Positions 1 through 8,729 are shown, counted from the stretch's first letter. The stretch: DNA of 64,000 bases from Erysipelotrichales bacterium (GCA_022508565.1 JAFLUY010000007.1:1-64000), one strand, 5' to 3'. Translations and numbers: made by a program. The notes: generated by a model not told the origin, from the sequence alone.

Positions 1-873
1 AATGAAATAAAAGAACAAATTATTAATAATGAAATAACAAAAAGAGTAAAAGATTTTAGTAAGAATAGAAGCGATTTAAATACTTATTATAATGTTGGCA
101 AGCTTTTATCTGAAGCTGGTAAACATTATGGCGAAGGCATAATAAAAGAATATTCGAGAAAATTAACACTAGAAATAGGAAATGGTTATGGGGTTTCAAA
201 TTTAAAAAGAATGAGACAGTTTTATTATATTATTGAAAAAGGTGTGGCAATGCCACACCAATTGAGTTGGTCCCATATAATAGCGTTACTTCCAATTGAT
301 AATAAGGATGCAATAAATTATTATATTTGCCTTGCTGAAAATCTAAATTTACCTTATAGAGAACTAAGAACTAGGATAAGAAATAATGAATATGAAAGAT
401 TAGATGAAAATACTAAATTGAAGTTAATAAAAAAAGAAGATTCACAAATAAAAGATTTAATAAAAAATCCAATCATAATTAAATATAGTAATAACTATGA
501 AATAATATCAGAAAAGATATTACAAAAATTTATTTTAGATGATATAGAAAATTTTATGAAAGAACTTGGCAATTCATTTTGTTTTATAGGTAGTGAATAT
601 AAAATCAAACTAGGTAATACTTATAATTATATTGATTTATTACTATTTAATTATGAGTATAATTGTTTTGTGGTAGTTGAATTAAAAGTTACTGAATTAA
701 AGAAAGAACATATTGGTCAAATACAAGTTTATATGAATTATATAGATAATAATCTAAAAAAAATAAATCAAGATAAAACTATTGGAATAATTATTTGCAA
801 GAAGAATAATAAATATATAATAGAGTATTGTTCTGATGATAGAATAATTGCAAGAGAGTATCAATTAGTTTGA
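1..873 (+). CDS. DUF1016/YhcG-type PD-(D/E)XK nuclease-domain protein, 5' partial
   Basis: The reading frame is open from base 1, so the N-terminus lies outside the window; the ATG at 211 is internal. The visible first 70 residues (SDLNTYYNVGKLLSEAGKHY) look like the DUF1016 N-terminal domain. The C-terminal part carries a PD-(D/E)XK-like core: an Asp in YIDLLLF, then VVVELK about ten residues later, then QIQVYMNY. Family members are putative nucleases often found beside restriction or phage-defence genes; that context is outside this window. Function is inferred from motifs only. The stop is followed 30 nt later by uppP, with no clear terminator between. Confidence 0.8.
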   Translation, partial: NEIKEQIINNEITKRVKDFSKNRSDLNTYYNVGKLLSEAGKHYGEGIIKEYSRKLTLEIGNGYGVSNLKRMRQFYYIIEKGVAMPHQLSWSHIIALLPIDNKDAINYYICLAENLNLPYRELRTRIRNNEYERLDENTKLKLIKKEDSQIKDLIKNPIIIKYSNNYEIISEKILQKFILDDIENFMKELGNSFCFIGSEYKIKLGNTYNYIDLLLFNYEYNCFVVVELKVTELKKEHIGQIQVYMNYIDNNLKKINQDKTIGIIICKKNNKYIIEYCSDDRIIAREYQLV

Positions 874-902
874 TATTATGTTATACTTATAATGGTGATG
901 AT

Positions 903-1727
903 ATGGAAATTTTAAAAGCTATATTTTTTGGAATTGTAGAAGGTATTACTGAATGGTTGCCAGTATCTTCAACTGGTCATATGATTTTGCTTGATGAATT
1001 TATTCATTTAGATGTATCTTCAGAATTCTATAAATTATTTGAAGTTGTTGTTCAACTAGGTGCAATAATTGCAGTAGTAATAATGTATTTTAAAACAATA
1101 TTCCCATTTGGATTTGGCAAAACTAAGGAAGATACAAAAAATACTTTTAATCTATGGGGAAAAATTATTGTTGCTTGTTTACCAGCTGCTTTAGTTGGAA
1201 TACTTTTTGATGATTGGTTAGATGAACATTTATATAATGCATTTGTTGTTTCATTAATGTTAATTATATATGGTGTTTTATTTATTATTATAGAAAGCAA
1301 AAATTTAGGAAGCGGTAAAGTTGAGAATATTAAAGACATTACTTATAAACAAGCTTTAGGTGTTGGTGGTTTTCAATTACTTTCGTTAATACCTGGTACA
1401 AGTAGAAGTGGAGCAACTATTATAGGTGGTTTACTTTTAGGCTTAAAAAGAAGTGTAGCAGCTGAATTTACTTTCTTTTTAGCAATACCTGTAATGGCAG
1501 GAGCTTCACTTTTAAAACTAGCTAAATATGTTTTAAATGTGGGATTTGTATTTGAAACTCAAGAATTGTTAATACTTGGAGTCGCATCAATTGTAACATT
1601 TGTTGTAAGTATGATTGTTATAAGATTCTTACTTTCATATATTAGAAAACGTGACTTTAAGGTATTTGGTTATTATAGAATTATTTTAGGTTTATTAGTA
1701 ATATTATATTTTACATTAATAAAATAA
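903..1727 (+). CDS. uppP: Undecaprenyl-diphosphatase (UppP/BacA)
   Basis: Multi-pass membrane phosphatase that recycles undecaprenyl pyrophosphate to the monophosphate carrier used for peptidoglycan; it confers bacitracin tolerance in known family members. Both signature motifs are present: EGITEWLPVSSTGH near residue 12 and PGTSRSGATI near residue 165. About 274 residues, the usual length. The ATG at 903 is chosen because GGTGAT (893-898) precedes it and the protein then begins MEILKAIFFG as in homologues; the frame is open upstream to a TTG at 870. The next gene starts 10 nt after the stop, so the two are probably co-transcribed. Confidence 0.95.
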   Translation: MEILKAIFFGIVEGITEWLPVSSTGHMILLDEFIHLDVSSEFYKLFEVVVQLGAIIAVVIMYFKTIFPFGFGKTKEDTKNTFNLWGKIIVACLPAALVGILFDDWLDEHLYNAFVVSLMLIIYGVLFIIIESKNLGSGKVENIKDITYKQALGVGGFQLLSLIPGTSRSGATIIGGLLLGLKRSVAAEFTFFLAIPVMAGASLLKLAKYVLNVGFVFETQELLILGVASIVTFVVSMIVIRFLLSYIRKRDFKVFGYYRIILGLLVILYFTLIK

Positions 1728-1737
1728 GGTGAGTATT

Positions 1738-2322
1738 ATGGATAAATATAGATTTAGAAGTACAGTTTATTTAGTATTCTTATTAGTGTCTTTATTTATT
1801 AATGGAGTATTATTATATATGTTAATAGATGTAACTAATAATACTAGTAGTGATAATGCTAATAGTGATATAGAAACTAAAACTGATGTAGATGATAAGG
1901 AATACTTAGTGAGCGAAGCAATGAAAGTATATGAAGATGCCTACAGAGTGTTTAATGAAGAGAATAATAATTTTTTTATAGATAACTATGAAGGTAAAAA
2001 CCAAAAATGTACACTTATTAACTTTAATATGATTGATAATTATTTTACAGCTAAGGCAATAGCTGAGTTATCAAAAAATCTGACTTTAAATAATGGCGCT
2101 TATTATGATTGTCATAATTATTTAAAAGAAGAACTATCATATGGGTTATTTGGAACTATTCATCAACGTGCAAGAGACTTAAAATATATATCGAGTGTTG
2201 AAGATACTTTGATAGTCTCTGGGCAACTTGAATATGATGGTACAGTTAATAATGATGTATATCCTTTATATATGATTTTTAAATATGAAAATAATAAATG
2301 GTTAATAGACTTTTTTGAATAA
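1738..2322 (+). CDS. Membrane-anchored extracytoplasmic protein, unknown function
   Basis: About 194 residues. One N-terminal transmembrane segment (roughly residues 9-31, VYLVFLLVSLFINGVLLYML) is followed by an acidic, Asn/Asp-rich linker and a probable extracellular domain with two Cys residues. No family recognised. The start is the ATG at 1738, because AAGGTG (1726-1731) is its ribosome-binding site; a GTG at 1729 lies inside that site. It sits 10 nt after uppP and ends in a terminator, so it is probably the last gene of the uppP unit. A role at the cell surface is inference. Confidence 0.75.
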   Translation: MDKYRFRSTVYLVFLLVSLFINGVLLYMLIDVTNNTSSDNANSDIETKTDVDDKEYLVSEAMKVYEDAYRVFNEENNNFFIDNYEGKNQKCTLINFNMIDNYFTAKAIAELSKNLTLNNGAYYDCHNYLKEELSYGLFGTIHQRARDLKYISSVEDTLIVSGQLEYDGTVNNDVYPLYMIFKYENNKWLIDFFE

Positions 2323-2346
2323 CACGAATTATCGTGTTTTTTTCTT
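2321..2346 (+). terminator. Terminator after the uppP unit
   Basis: A 7-bp hairpin (AACACGA / TCGTGTT) overlaps the stop codon of the upstream gene and runs straight into a T-run. Confidence 0.85.
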
Positions 2347-2399
2347 TTGTTATATAAGTTATAATATAATTATCAATTATTTAAAGGAGAAGAATAAAT

Positions 2400-2981
2400 A
2401 TGCAAAAAATAATTTGGGTGTTTGGAGAATCGGCTACAGGAAAGAAAACATTGATAGAGTCTTTGTTAAGTGATTCAAATAGCGAATTATCTAATTCTTT
2501 AAACATAAACGGAAAGAAAATTAGAGTTATTGAGGATACAATCAGTAATAATCTTTCATCATTTGATGATGAAGACAATGAATTAAATAGACAAAAATGT
2601 ATTCTTAAAGAAATAGCTGATTTTGTTAGTCAAAAAAACGATGAAATACTTTTGATAAAAGGGCAATCAAATGATATGGATGATAGATATGGTAATACTT
2701 TAAAACAATTTGCGATTTCTTACCCAGATATTGATAAAGAGATTTTTCTATTAGAAGTTAGTGATATGGATTTACTTTATGAAAGAATAATTAATAAAGA
2801 TTGGTTTCAAGCAGACTTTGAAAGATACTCAAAAATGTTTCCAAGAGAGTGGGTAGATAAGGCAATTCAAAAACATCATAATCATGTTTGTTCTTATATA
2901 GATTATGGCTTTAAAATAATAATAATTGATTCTACTAATGGATTTAAAGTAGTTAATAATTCTATAGGAGGTGCTTTATGA
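2400..2981 (+). CDS. P-loop NTPase-like protein (putative kinase)
   Basis: About 193 residues with a Walker A-like motif near the N-terminus (GESATGKKT, residues 9-17), typical of small nucleotide-binding kinases. No further signature identifies a substrate. The start is the ATG at 2400 with AAAGGAG upstream. The stop overlaps the start of the next gene (ATGA, 2978-2981), so it is translationally coupled to the SDR. It heads a three-gene unit with an SDR and a PLP-dependent lyase-like protein. The kinase role is inferred from the P-loop alone. Confidence 0.7.
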   Translation: MQKIIWVFGESATGKKTLIESLLSDSNSELSNSLNINGKKIRVIEDTISNNLSSFDDEDNELNRQKCILKEIADFVSQKNDEILLIKGQSNDMDDRYGNTLKQFAISYPDIDKEIFLLEVSDMDLLYERIINKDWFQADFERYSKMFPREWVDKAIQKHHNHVCSYIDYGFKIIIIDSTNGFKVVNNSIGGAL

Positions 2982-3670
2982 ATGCTTTAGTAACAGGAGG
3001 GTGTAAAGGTTTAGGCAAGATATTTACCTTAGAATTATTAAATCGCGGATATAAAGTATATGCATTATACAATAAAAGTGTTGATGCAGCATTAGAACTT
3101 GAAAATAGTTTTGATAATGTTAGATGCATTAAATGTGATATTAAAAATGAAGCTGAAGTTGAAAGGATTTTGTTTAATATTAATGACATTGATATTATAA
3201 TCAATAATGCAGCTATAGCAATCGATAGTGAATATAAAGATAAAACAAAAAAAGAATTCATGAGAGTTTTAGAAACTAATGTTGTAGGTACTTTTTTAGT
3301 TACTAAATATGCCCTTCAAAGTATGAGTAAGAATGGTGTGATTGTTAATATTAGTAGTAATGCTGCAATCAATGCTAATACAATCTATTCAATGGATTAT
3401 GATGCTTCTAAAGCTGGAGTTAATATGTTGACTAAAGATTTTGCTTTAGTAATTGATAATGAGAAAAATTGTGAAAAGATTATTTCTATTTGCCCAGGTT
3501 GGATAAATACTGAGGAAGTAATGCAGATGAATCCTAACTACTTGGAAGAAGAATTAAAAAGAACTAAACAAAATAAACTTCTTGATAAAGAAGAATTAGT
3601 AAAATATATTTTATATAATTTGGATACTTATAAAAATGGAGACATTATAGAAATAAAGAATATTGGGTGA
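2978..3670 (+). CDS. Short-chain dehydrogenase/reductase (SDR)
   Basis: A 230-residue classical SDR. The cofactor motif TGGCKGLGK is at residues 6-14, NNAA (INNAAIA) near residue 77, the catalytic Ser in NISSNAA, and the YxxxK motif as YDASK near residue 144. This is an NAD(P)-dependent oxidoreductase of unknown substrate, similar to 3-oxoacyl-ACP reductase-like enzymes. It overlaps the P-loop gene by 4 nt, and the following gene begins 4 nt after its stop, so all three are one operon. Confidence 0.88.
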   Translation: MNALVTGGCKGLGKIFTLELLNRGYKVYALYNKSVDAALELENSFDNVRCIKCDIKNEAEVERILFNINDIDIIINNAAIAIDSEYKDKTKKEFMRVLETNVVGTFLVTKYALQSMSKNGVIVNISSNAAINANTIYSMDYDASKAGVNMLTKDFALVIDNEKNCEKIISICPGWINTEEVMQMNPNYLEEELKRTKQNKLLDKEELVKYILYNLDTYKNGDIIEIKNIG

Positions 3671-3674
3671 TATT

Positions 3675-4913
3675 ATGAAAAATGATGAAATAAAAAAATT
3701 ACTAAGTGATGAAGAAAAAAGATTAATCAATGTATTTACTGATATAGATGATACTTGTATGTATTATAGTGAAAAAGTCTTAAGCGCAATGCAAAGATGT
3801 GGGTTAACTGAAGCATGTTTTAACGAAACCACAGGTTATGGCTATAATGATTTAGGAAGAGATGTTATTGAGGCAATTTATAAAGATATCTTTGAATCAG
3901 AAGATGCAATTGTTAGAAATCAATTTGTATCTGGTTCACATGCTTTATCTGTAACTTTATTTGCACTTTTAAGACCGGGAGATTTATTGCTTTCAATAAG
4001 TGGATCACCGTATGATACATTACATGAAGTAATTGGTATTAAGGAAAATCCATCATCACTAAAATCATTTGGAATTAATTATGATCAAATTGATTTACTC
4101 AATAATGATTTTGATTATGACAGAATAAAAGAATATTTAACTAATCATGAAGTAAAAGTAATCGAAATTCAAAGAAGTAAAGGTTATTCAACTAGAGAAA
4201 GTATAATTATAGAAAAATTAGAAAAAGTCATTAAATTAATAAAAGAAATTGATTCTAATATTATTGTCATGATTGATAACTGTTATTGTGAATTTGTTGA
4301 AAAAGTTAATCCAATTCAAGTTGGTGCAGATATAGTAGTTGGTTCTCTAATTAAAAACTTAGGTGGAGGACTTGCACCTAACGGAGCTTATGTCGTTGGT
4401 AAAAAAGAATTAATTGATTTAGTAGGTGAAAGATTAACATTACCAGGAGAAGGAAGAGAAGTTGGTCCAACATTGGGTGTTAATAAACAAATATTACAAG
4501 GTTTATTTTTTGCGCCTTCGGTTGTAGCATCATCGTTAAAAACAGCAGTTCTAACAGCAAAAGTGATGGAAAAGCTTGGTTATAAAGTTAGTCCAAAAGC
4601 AGAGGATAAAAGAGCAGATATTGTTGAGAACATAGAATTTAATTCTCCTGAAAAATTAATTAAGTTTGTTCAAGGAATTCAAGCAGGTTCACCAGTTGAT
4701 GCAAGTGCTTTACCACTTCCATGGGACATGCCAGGCTATACAGATCAAGTAATAATGGCAGCAGGATGTTTCACTCAAGGTTCATCAATTGAACTTTCTT
4801 GTGATGGACCATTAAGAGAACCTTACATTGCTTATATGCAAGGCGGTTTAACTTATGAATATGGTAAACTTGGGCTTATTAAAGCAATAGAATTTTTAAC
4901 TAAGATTGATTAA
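3675..4913 (+). CDS. Methionine gamma-lyase family / aluminium-resistance-type PLP protein (YnbB-like)
   Basis: About 412 residues of the PLP-dependent fold-type I family annotated as methionine gamma-lyase family or aluminium resistance protein. Visible features are the region FVSGSHALSVTLFALLRPGD, the Asp of MIDNCYCEF, and the PLP-lysine region VVGSLIKNLGGGLAPNGAYV, plus a conserved C-terminal stretch SPVDASALPLPWDMPGYTDQ. The ATG at 3675 is preceded by GGGTGAT. In Bacilli the homologue often sits near hfq/glnR; here it closes an operon with an SDR and a P-loop protein. The exact substrate is unknown. Confidence 0.88.
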   Translation: MKNDEIKKLLSDEEKRLINVFTDIDDTCMYYSEKVLSAMQRCGLTEACFNETTGYGYNDLGRDVIEAIYKDIFESEDAIVRNQFVSGSHALSVTLFALLRPGDLLLSISGSPYDTLHEVIGIKENPSSLKSFGINYDQIDLLNNDFDYDRIKEYLTNHEVKVIEIQRSKGYSTRESIIIEKLEKVIKLIKEIDSNIIVMIDNCYCEFVEKVNPIQVGADIVVGSLIKNLGGGLAPNGAYVVGKKELIDLVGERLTLPGEGREVGPTLGVNKQILQGLFFAPSVVASSLKTAVLTAKVMEKLGYKVSPKAEDKRADIVENIEFNSPEKLIKFVQGIQAGSPVDASALPLPWDMPGYTDQVIMAAGCFTQGSSIELSCDGPLREPYIAYMQGGLTYEYGKLGLIKAIEFLTKID

Positions 4914-4928
4914 TCAATCTTTTTTTTT
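4902..4928 (+). terminator. Terminator after the SDR/PLP operon
   Basis: AAGATTGAT / ATCAATCTT hairpin spanning the stop codon, followed by eight or more T. Confidence 0.88.
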
Positions 4929-4971
4929 GAAGCTAATTATTATATAATTATTAAAATGGAGTTGGTACTGT

Positions 4972-6672
4972 ATGAACAAGCTTAAAGTAATTATACCTGC
5001 GTTAATTGTTTTTATAATTGCAACAATTATCAGTGTTTGTTTTCTTTTTCAAAGTGATGAAATACTAGTTAATTTTGAAATATTAAGTGTTAAAAATAAT
5101 TTTAGTGAGTATGAAGTAGAGTTTTCAAAAGTTAAAGCAGCTGATTACTATATAGTTCAAATACATAATTCAAGTAATAGAAAAGTTTATGAAACAAAGA
5201 CCAATGATGAAAAAGTAACATTATCATTAACAAATTTACAAAATAATGAAGAATATTCATTAATGGTTTTTGCTTATGATAAAGTAGGTGATTATCGTCC
5301 TTGTGAAAAGGAGTATAAGTTTACTTGGGATGAACCAACTTTTTCGCAAGATCTATCTATAATTCTTAATAACCAAGATTACGTTTTAACAATCGATGGT
5401 AATTTAGATAATAAAGATTATACTTTAGAAATATTAAATGGTGATGTAGTTTTAGTTAATGAAAAACTAAAAAATAATGAATATACATTGAACAAAGAAT
5501 TATATGAGAATCAAGAAATGGAACTTGTTGTAAGTATAAAAAGCGATGATGTAGTTGTTGATGAAATACATTTATTTAATAATCTCAATCCCGTAACAGA
5601 TATTAGTATTACTAATCTTACTGATGAATCTATTATCCCATATAATGATACTACTTTAGAATATAGTGGTGGAGATAATGCGGAAAACTATGAAATAAAA
5701 ATCTATCGTGACAATAATTGTATTAAGACAAGTAGTACATCTAAAAAAGTAGTTGTTTTATCTAAAAACTTATTTAGTGTTGGTGGATCTTATAGATTTG
5801 AAGTTAATGCTAAATATGGAGAGTATTTAAAAAGTACTAGTGTTAATGTAACAATGAGCGATCAAATTCAATTAAATCCGGTCTATATTTCTAATAACTG
5901 GAAATATGTAAAAAAAGGAACAAAAATTGAATTAGGTACCAGAGATGAGGGTGCTAAAATATACTATACTTTAGATGGCAAATCTCCCGAAAGTTATGGA
6001 ATTTTATATACAGAACCAATTGAAATTAATGAAAATGTTTTACTTAGAACAGTAGCAGTAATGGAAGGTTACCAAAATAGTATTATTTCTGCATATGAAA
6101 TAAATGTTGGAGTTAAAGAAAAATTGAAAGTTTATTTAAGTCCATCAAATCAACATGGAAATCCAGGAGTTGCAAGCACTGGTTATACAAATGAGATGGA
6201 CGAAATGAATGATGTAACTGATTATGTTGAAGAAAGACTAAAAAGTTATGGTGTAATAGTTTATAGAAATAATCCAGCAGGTAATATTAATCTATGGAAT
6301 AAAGACTCTAATTACTATGGTGTTGATTTTAAAATAGCTATACATTCTAATGCTTCAGTTGATCATGATAATTATGGAATTGAAACATGGGTTGACACTC
6401 AAAATAGTTTAACTTATAGTATAGCCAATGCTATTCAAAGTGGTCTTGTAGATATTTATCCATATAAAGATTTACCTAACGCAGACCGTGGAGTAAAATA
6501 TGCTAATGGTGCTTTAGGTGAAGCAAATGATACTTATATTCCTTTTGGAATTTTAGTAGAAATTGCACATCATGATTATGAAGATGATGCAAGATGGATT
6601 ATGGAAAATAAAAAGCTAATTGGTTATAACATAGCTGATTCAATTTTAAAATATTATCAAGTTATTGACTAA
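4972..6672 (+). CDS. Secreted/membrane-anchored N-acetylmuramoyl-L-alanine amidase
   Basis: A 566-residue cell-wall hydrolase. The N-terminal hydrophobic segment (residues 5-27) is a signal anchor. Fibronectin III-like beta domains follow (about 30-290), then a chitobiase/hexosaminidase C-terminal-type module (YYTLDGKSPESYG, about 325-380). The C-terminal catalytic domain is of the Amidase_3 type: LSPSNQHGN, then TNEMDEMND, the AIHSNA motif, DRGVK and LVEIAHHD, with WIMENKKLIGYNIADSI at the end. This SPSNQ subtype lacks the usual DPGHGG motif. It cleaves the amide between MurNAc and L-Ala. Single-gene unit; the ATG has a purine-rich ribosome-binding site (ATGGAGTTGG). Confidence 0.9.
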   Translation: MNKLKVIIPALIVFIIATIISVCFLFQSDEILVNFEILSVKNNFSEYEVEFSKVKAADYYIVQIHNSSNRKVYETKTNDEKVTLSLTNLQNNEEYSLMVFAYDKVGDYRPCEKEYKFTWDEPTFSQDLSIILNNQDYVLTIDGNLDNKDYTLEILNGDVVLVNEKLKNNEYTLNKELYENQEMELVVSIKSDDVVVDEIHLFNNLNPVTDISITNLTDESIIPYNDTTLEYSGGDNAENYEIKIYRDNNCIKTSSTSKKVVVLSKNLFSVGGSYRFEVNAKYGEYLKSTSVNVTMSDQIQLNPVYISNNWKYVKKGTKIELGTRDEGAKIYYTLDGKSPESYGILYTEPIEINENVLLRTVAVMEGYQNSIISAYEINVGVKEKLKVYLSPSNQHGNPGVASTGYTNEMDEMNDVTDYVEERLKSYGVIVYRNNPAGNINLWNKDSNYYGVDFKIAIHSNASVDHDNYGIETWVDTQNSLTYSIANAIQSGLVDIYPYKDLPNADRGVKYANGALGEANDTYIPFGILVEIAHHDYEDDARWIMENKKLIGYNIADSILKYYQVID

Positions 6673-6693
6673 TATGTCGAAACTGTTTATAAA
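6665..6693 (+). promoter_or_regulatory. Promoter inside the 3' end of the amidase gene, driving the micro-gene
   Basis: TTGACT (6665-6670), a 17-nt spacer and TATAAA (6688-6693), ending just past the amidase stop. A start near 6700 would give a leader of about 30 nt before the 29-codon reading frame. Confidence 0.6.
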
Positions 6694-6729
6694 CATTTTA
6701 TTATTCGTTATAGTGTTATTGGTGATCTA

Positions 6730-6819
6730 ATGGATGAAATAAACACGAAGTTTAATAAGATGTTAGAGAGTATTGATAAGTTAATAGATGTAATAAGTAA
6801 AACTTCCTCAAAAAAATAG
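6730..6819 (+). CDS. 29-residue micro-protein, unknown function
   Basis: A 29-codon frame, MDEINTKFNKMLESIDKLID followed by VISKTSSKK. It has its own promoter (6665-6693), a GGTGAT ribosome-binding site (6721-6726) at the distance used by other genes here, and an immediate hairpin terminator whose stem includes the stop codon. The peptide is predicted to be an amphipathic helix with Ile/Leu/Phe/Met on one face. It lies just upstream of gpsB in the same direction. No family recognised; an sRNA with a fortuitous frame is the alternative. Confidence 0.55.
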   Translation: MDEINTKFNKMLESIDKLIDVISKTSSKK

Positions 6820-6830
6820 GAAGTTTTATT
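6799..6830 (+). terminator. Terminator of the micro-gene
   Basis: A 10-bp perfect stem (AAAACTTCCT / AGGAAGTTTT) with an A-rich loop. The T-tract is short and interrupted (TTTTATT). Confidence 0.65.
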
Positions 6831-6853
6831 AACTTTTTGAAATGCTCGCAACC

Positions 6854-6882
6854 TTGACTTTTATATTAAAATAAACTACAAT
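6854..6882 (+). promoter_or_regulatory. gpsB promoter
   Basis: TTGACT (6854-6859), a 17-nt spacer and TACAAT (6877-6882), 28 nt before the gpsB ATG. Confidence 0.75.
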
Positions 6883-6909
6883 TATGTCTATAAGAAGGGT
6901 GAAGCGTAT

Positions 6910-7251
6910 ATGTATAATGAAAAGTTATTTTTAACTCCACAAGAGATACTTGATAAGGAATTTAAGGTTGATGCTAAAGGCTATAGACCTCAAGAAGTAG
7001 ACAAGTTTCTTGATATGGTTATAAGGGATTATACAGAATTTGCTAGTATTATTAAAAAATTACAAAATGAGAATAAAATGTTAAGTGATGATAATGCTAA
7101 ATTAAAAGCTGAATATCGTAAGCTTAAAAACATTATTGATTCAGCAAATGAGTCAAGTGCTAGTTCAAGCTCAAAGAGTAATTTTAATAATGTTGATCTT
7201 CTTAAGAGAATTAGCAATTTAGAAAAAGTTGTTTTTGGAAGAGAAGAATAA
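6910..7251 (+). CDS. gpsB: Cell-division regulator GpsB (DivIVA family)
   Basis: A 113-residue DivIVA-like cytoplasmic protein. The N-terminal membrane-binding domain matches GpsB (LTPQEILDKEFKVDAKGYRP, then QEVDKFLDMVIRDY). A coiled coil covers about residues 35-78, followed by a Ser-rich linker (ASSSSKSN) and a short C-terminal helix (LLKRISNLEKVVFG) that forms the hexamerisation domain in known GpsB. It coordinates penicillin-binding proteins at septum and side wall. Its position directly before rnpB is the Bacillus arrangement. The start follows AAGAAGGGTGAAG. Confidence 0.95.
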   Translation: MYNEKLFLTPQEILDKEFKVDAKGYRPQEVDKFLDMVIRDYTEFASIIKKLQNENKMLSDDNAKLKAEYRKLKNIIDSANESSASSSSKSNFNNVDLLKRISNLEKVVFGREE

Positions 7252-7591
7252 TATCTTAGATAAACGCTGCATAGTATTATGTTGAGGAAAGTCCATGCTC
7301 GCACAATCTGTGATGATTGTAGTGTTTGTGCTAGGGGAATAAATAACCCTAGGTAGTTTTTGCTAACGGCTCCGAAATAACCTGTCAAATGGTTAAATTA
7401 GGTATAAAAGTGCCAAAGAGACGAGTCACTTTGGAAACGAAGTGAGTGGAACGTGGTAAACCCCGCAAGCGAGAAATCCAAATTTGGTAGGAGAGTCTTT
7501 GGAAACGAATGATAAGGGACCAAAGGACACGTAAGTGTAGATAAATGTTTATCACCCACTAGGGTACAGAACATGGCTTATTAGATATAAT
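7252..7591 (+). ncRNA. rnpB: RNase P RNA, class B (Bacillus type)
   Basis: Catalytic RNA of RNase P. Conserved core segments are visible in order: GAGGAAAGTCCATGCTCGCA near 7285, the P10/11-type segment GAGTGGAACGTGGTAAACCC near 7444 followed by GCAAGCGAGAAATCC, and ACAGAACATGGCTTA near 7567. The ends pair (TATCTTA near 7253 with TTAGATA near 7581), closing P1. A run of twelve T follows directly and would terminate transcription. Exact ends are estimated to within about 5 nt. It may be read from the gpsB promoter. Confidence 0.95.
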
Positions 7592-7602
7592 TTTTTTTTT
7601 TA
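7591..7602 (+). terminator. T-run after rnpB
   Basis: The P1 helix of the RNase P RNA is followed by twelve T, so P1 itself probably serves as the terminator hairpin. Confidence 0.6.
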
Positions 7603-7624
7603 ATAATATTAAGGAGTTGGTACT

Positions 7625-8113
7625 TTGGTAGAAGCTGGAGAAACCTTAAAGAGTACTAGAGAAGCATCGGGGGTTTCTATAGACGAAGCTAGTAAAGATT
7701 TAAATATTCCGGTAATTGTTTTAGAACAAATAGAAGATGGGTCAATTGGATCTTTTGAAAATATTTATGAACTCAAACAATACATGCTAGATTATGCTAA
7801 ATATTTAGGTGTGAATACAGATAATATAATACTTAAGTTTAATGAGTATATGTTTGAATATACTAGCAAGATTCCAATGGATGAAATAGAAAAGGCAGTA
7901 AGGGAAAAGAATAAAGAAAAAGAAGATGAAGATCATATTTATTCTCCTTATACAAGAGTTTATCCAAGAGAAAAAACAATGCCTTATATAATCACAGGTG
8001 CAATTGTAATTATTTTAGTAATACTTGCAATTATATGGAGCATAAGGCAAATAACAGTTAATAATAATAGTACAGATATGATAGGTTGTATTGTAGTAGG
8101 AGGAAGAGTATGA
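7625..8113 (+). CDS. rodZ: RodZ-like HTH membrane protein
   Basis: About 162 residues. An N-terminal helix-turn-helix domain of the RodZ type (GETLKSTREASGVSIDEASK, then LNIPVIVLEQIEDG) is followed by a linker and one transmembrane segment (about 121-141) with only a short external tail. RodZ links MreB to the membrane during elongation; the large external domain of some homologues is missing here. The start is TTG at 7625, supported by AAGGAG 8 nt upstream. It overlaps pgsA by 4 nt (ATGA), matching the ymfM-pgsA order of Bacillus. Confidence 0.85.
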   Translation: MVEAGETLKSTREASGVSIDEASKDLNIPVIVLEQIEDGSIGSFENIYELKQYMLDYAKYLGVNTDNIILKFNEYMFEYTSKIPMDEIEKAVREKNKEKEDEDHIYSPYTRVYPREKTMPYIITGAIVIILVILAIIWSIRQITVNNNSTDMIGCIVVGGRV

Positions 8114-8703
8114 ATTTACCTAATAAAATTACTATTTGTAGAATAGTTTTATCAATAATATTACTTATAATGTTAGTTTTTCCATTTGATATGTGTGGTT
8201 TTATTTGGCCAGTATATCAAGTTTTTGGAACAATTAATGTAAGCTTACAATATATTATGGGTGGTGTTATTTTCTTAATTGCATCTTTAACAGATTTCCT
8301 AGATGGAAATATTGCAAGAAAAAGAGGTTTAGTTACTGATTTTGGAAAAGTAATGGATGCTATTGCTGATAAAGTATTAGTAAATGGTGTTTTAGTAGTA
8401 CTTGCTTGTAATGGGCTAATTAATCAAATAATTCCAGTAATAATTATTACAAGAGATATCTTTGTTGATTCAATTAAGATGGTTGCTGGAAGCAGCGGAA
8501 AAGCAGTTGGAGCAAGTATATTAGGAAAACTAAAAACAATTTGTATGATGTGTGGTTTAACATTAGTGTTCTTCTACAATATTCCTTTTGAATTAGTTAA
8601 TATAAATGTAGCTGAAGGATTATTATACATGGCTACTGTTTTATCAATAATCTCAGGTATTCAATATTACTTAGTTAATAAAGAATATTTTAAAGAAAAA
8701 TAG
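8110..8703 (+). CDS. pgsA: CDP-diacylglycerol-glycerol-3-phosphate 3-phosphatidyltransferase
   Basis: A 197-residue membrane enzyme that makes phosphatidylglycerophosphate, the first committed step to phosphatidylglycerol. The CDP-alcohol phosphotransferase signature is complete: DFLDGNIARKRGLVTDFGKV followed by MDAIADK (about residues 62-88). Several hydrophobic segments surround it. The ATG at 8110 overlaps the rodZ stop and has AGGAGGAAG upstream. The Bacillus order continues with cinA then recA; cinA is absent here and recA follows after its own promoter. Confidence 0.95.
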   Translation: MNLPNKITICRIVLSIILLIMLVFPFDMCGFIWPVYQVFGTINVSLQYIMGGVIFLIASLTDFLDGNIARKRGLVTDFGKVMDAIADKVLVNGVLVVLACNGLINQIIPVIIITRDIFVDSIKMVAGSSGKAVGASILGKLKTICMMCGLTLVFFYNIPFELVNINVAEGLLYMATVLSIISGIQYYLVNKEYFKEK

Positions 8704-8729
8704 TCAACTTTTAAAAGTTGATTTTTTTT
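8704..8729 (+). terminator. Terminator after pgsA
   Basis: TCAACTTTTAAAAGTTGA palindrome followed by eight T. Confidence 0.9.
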
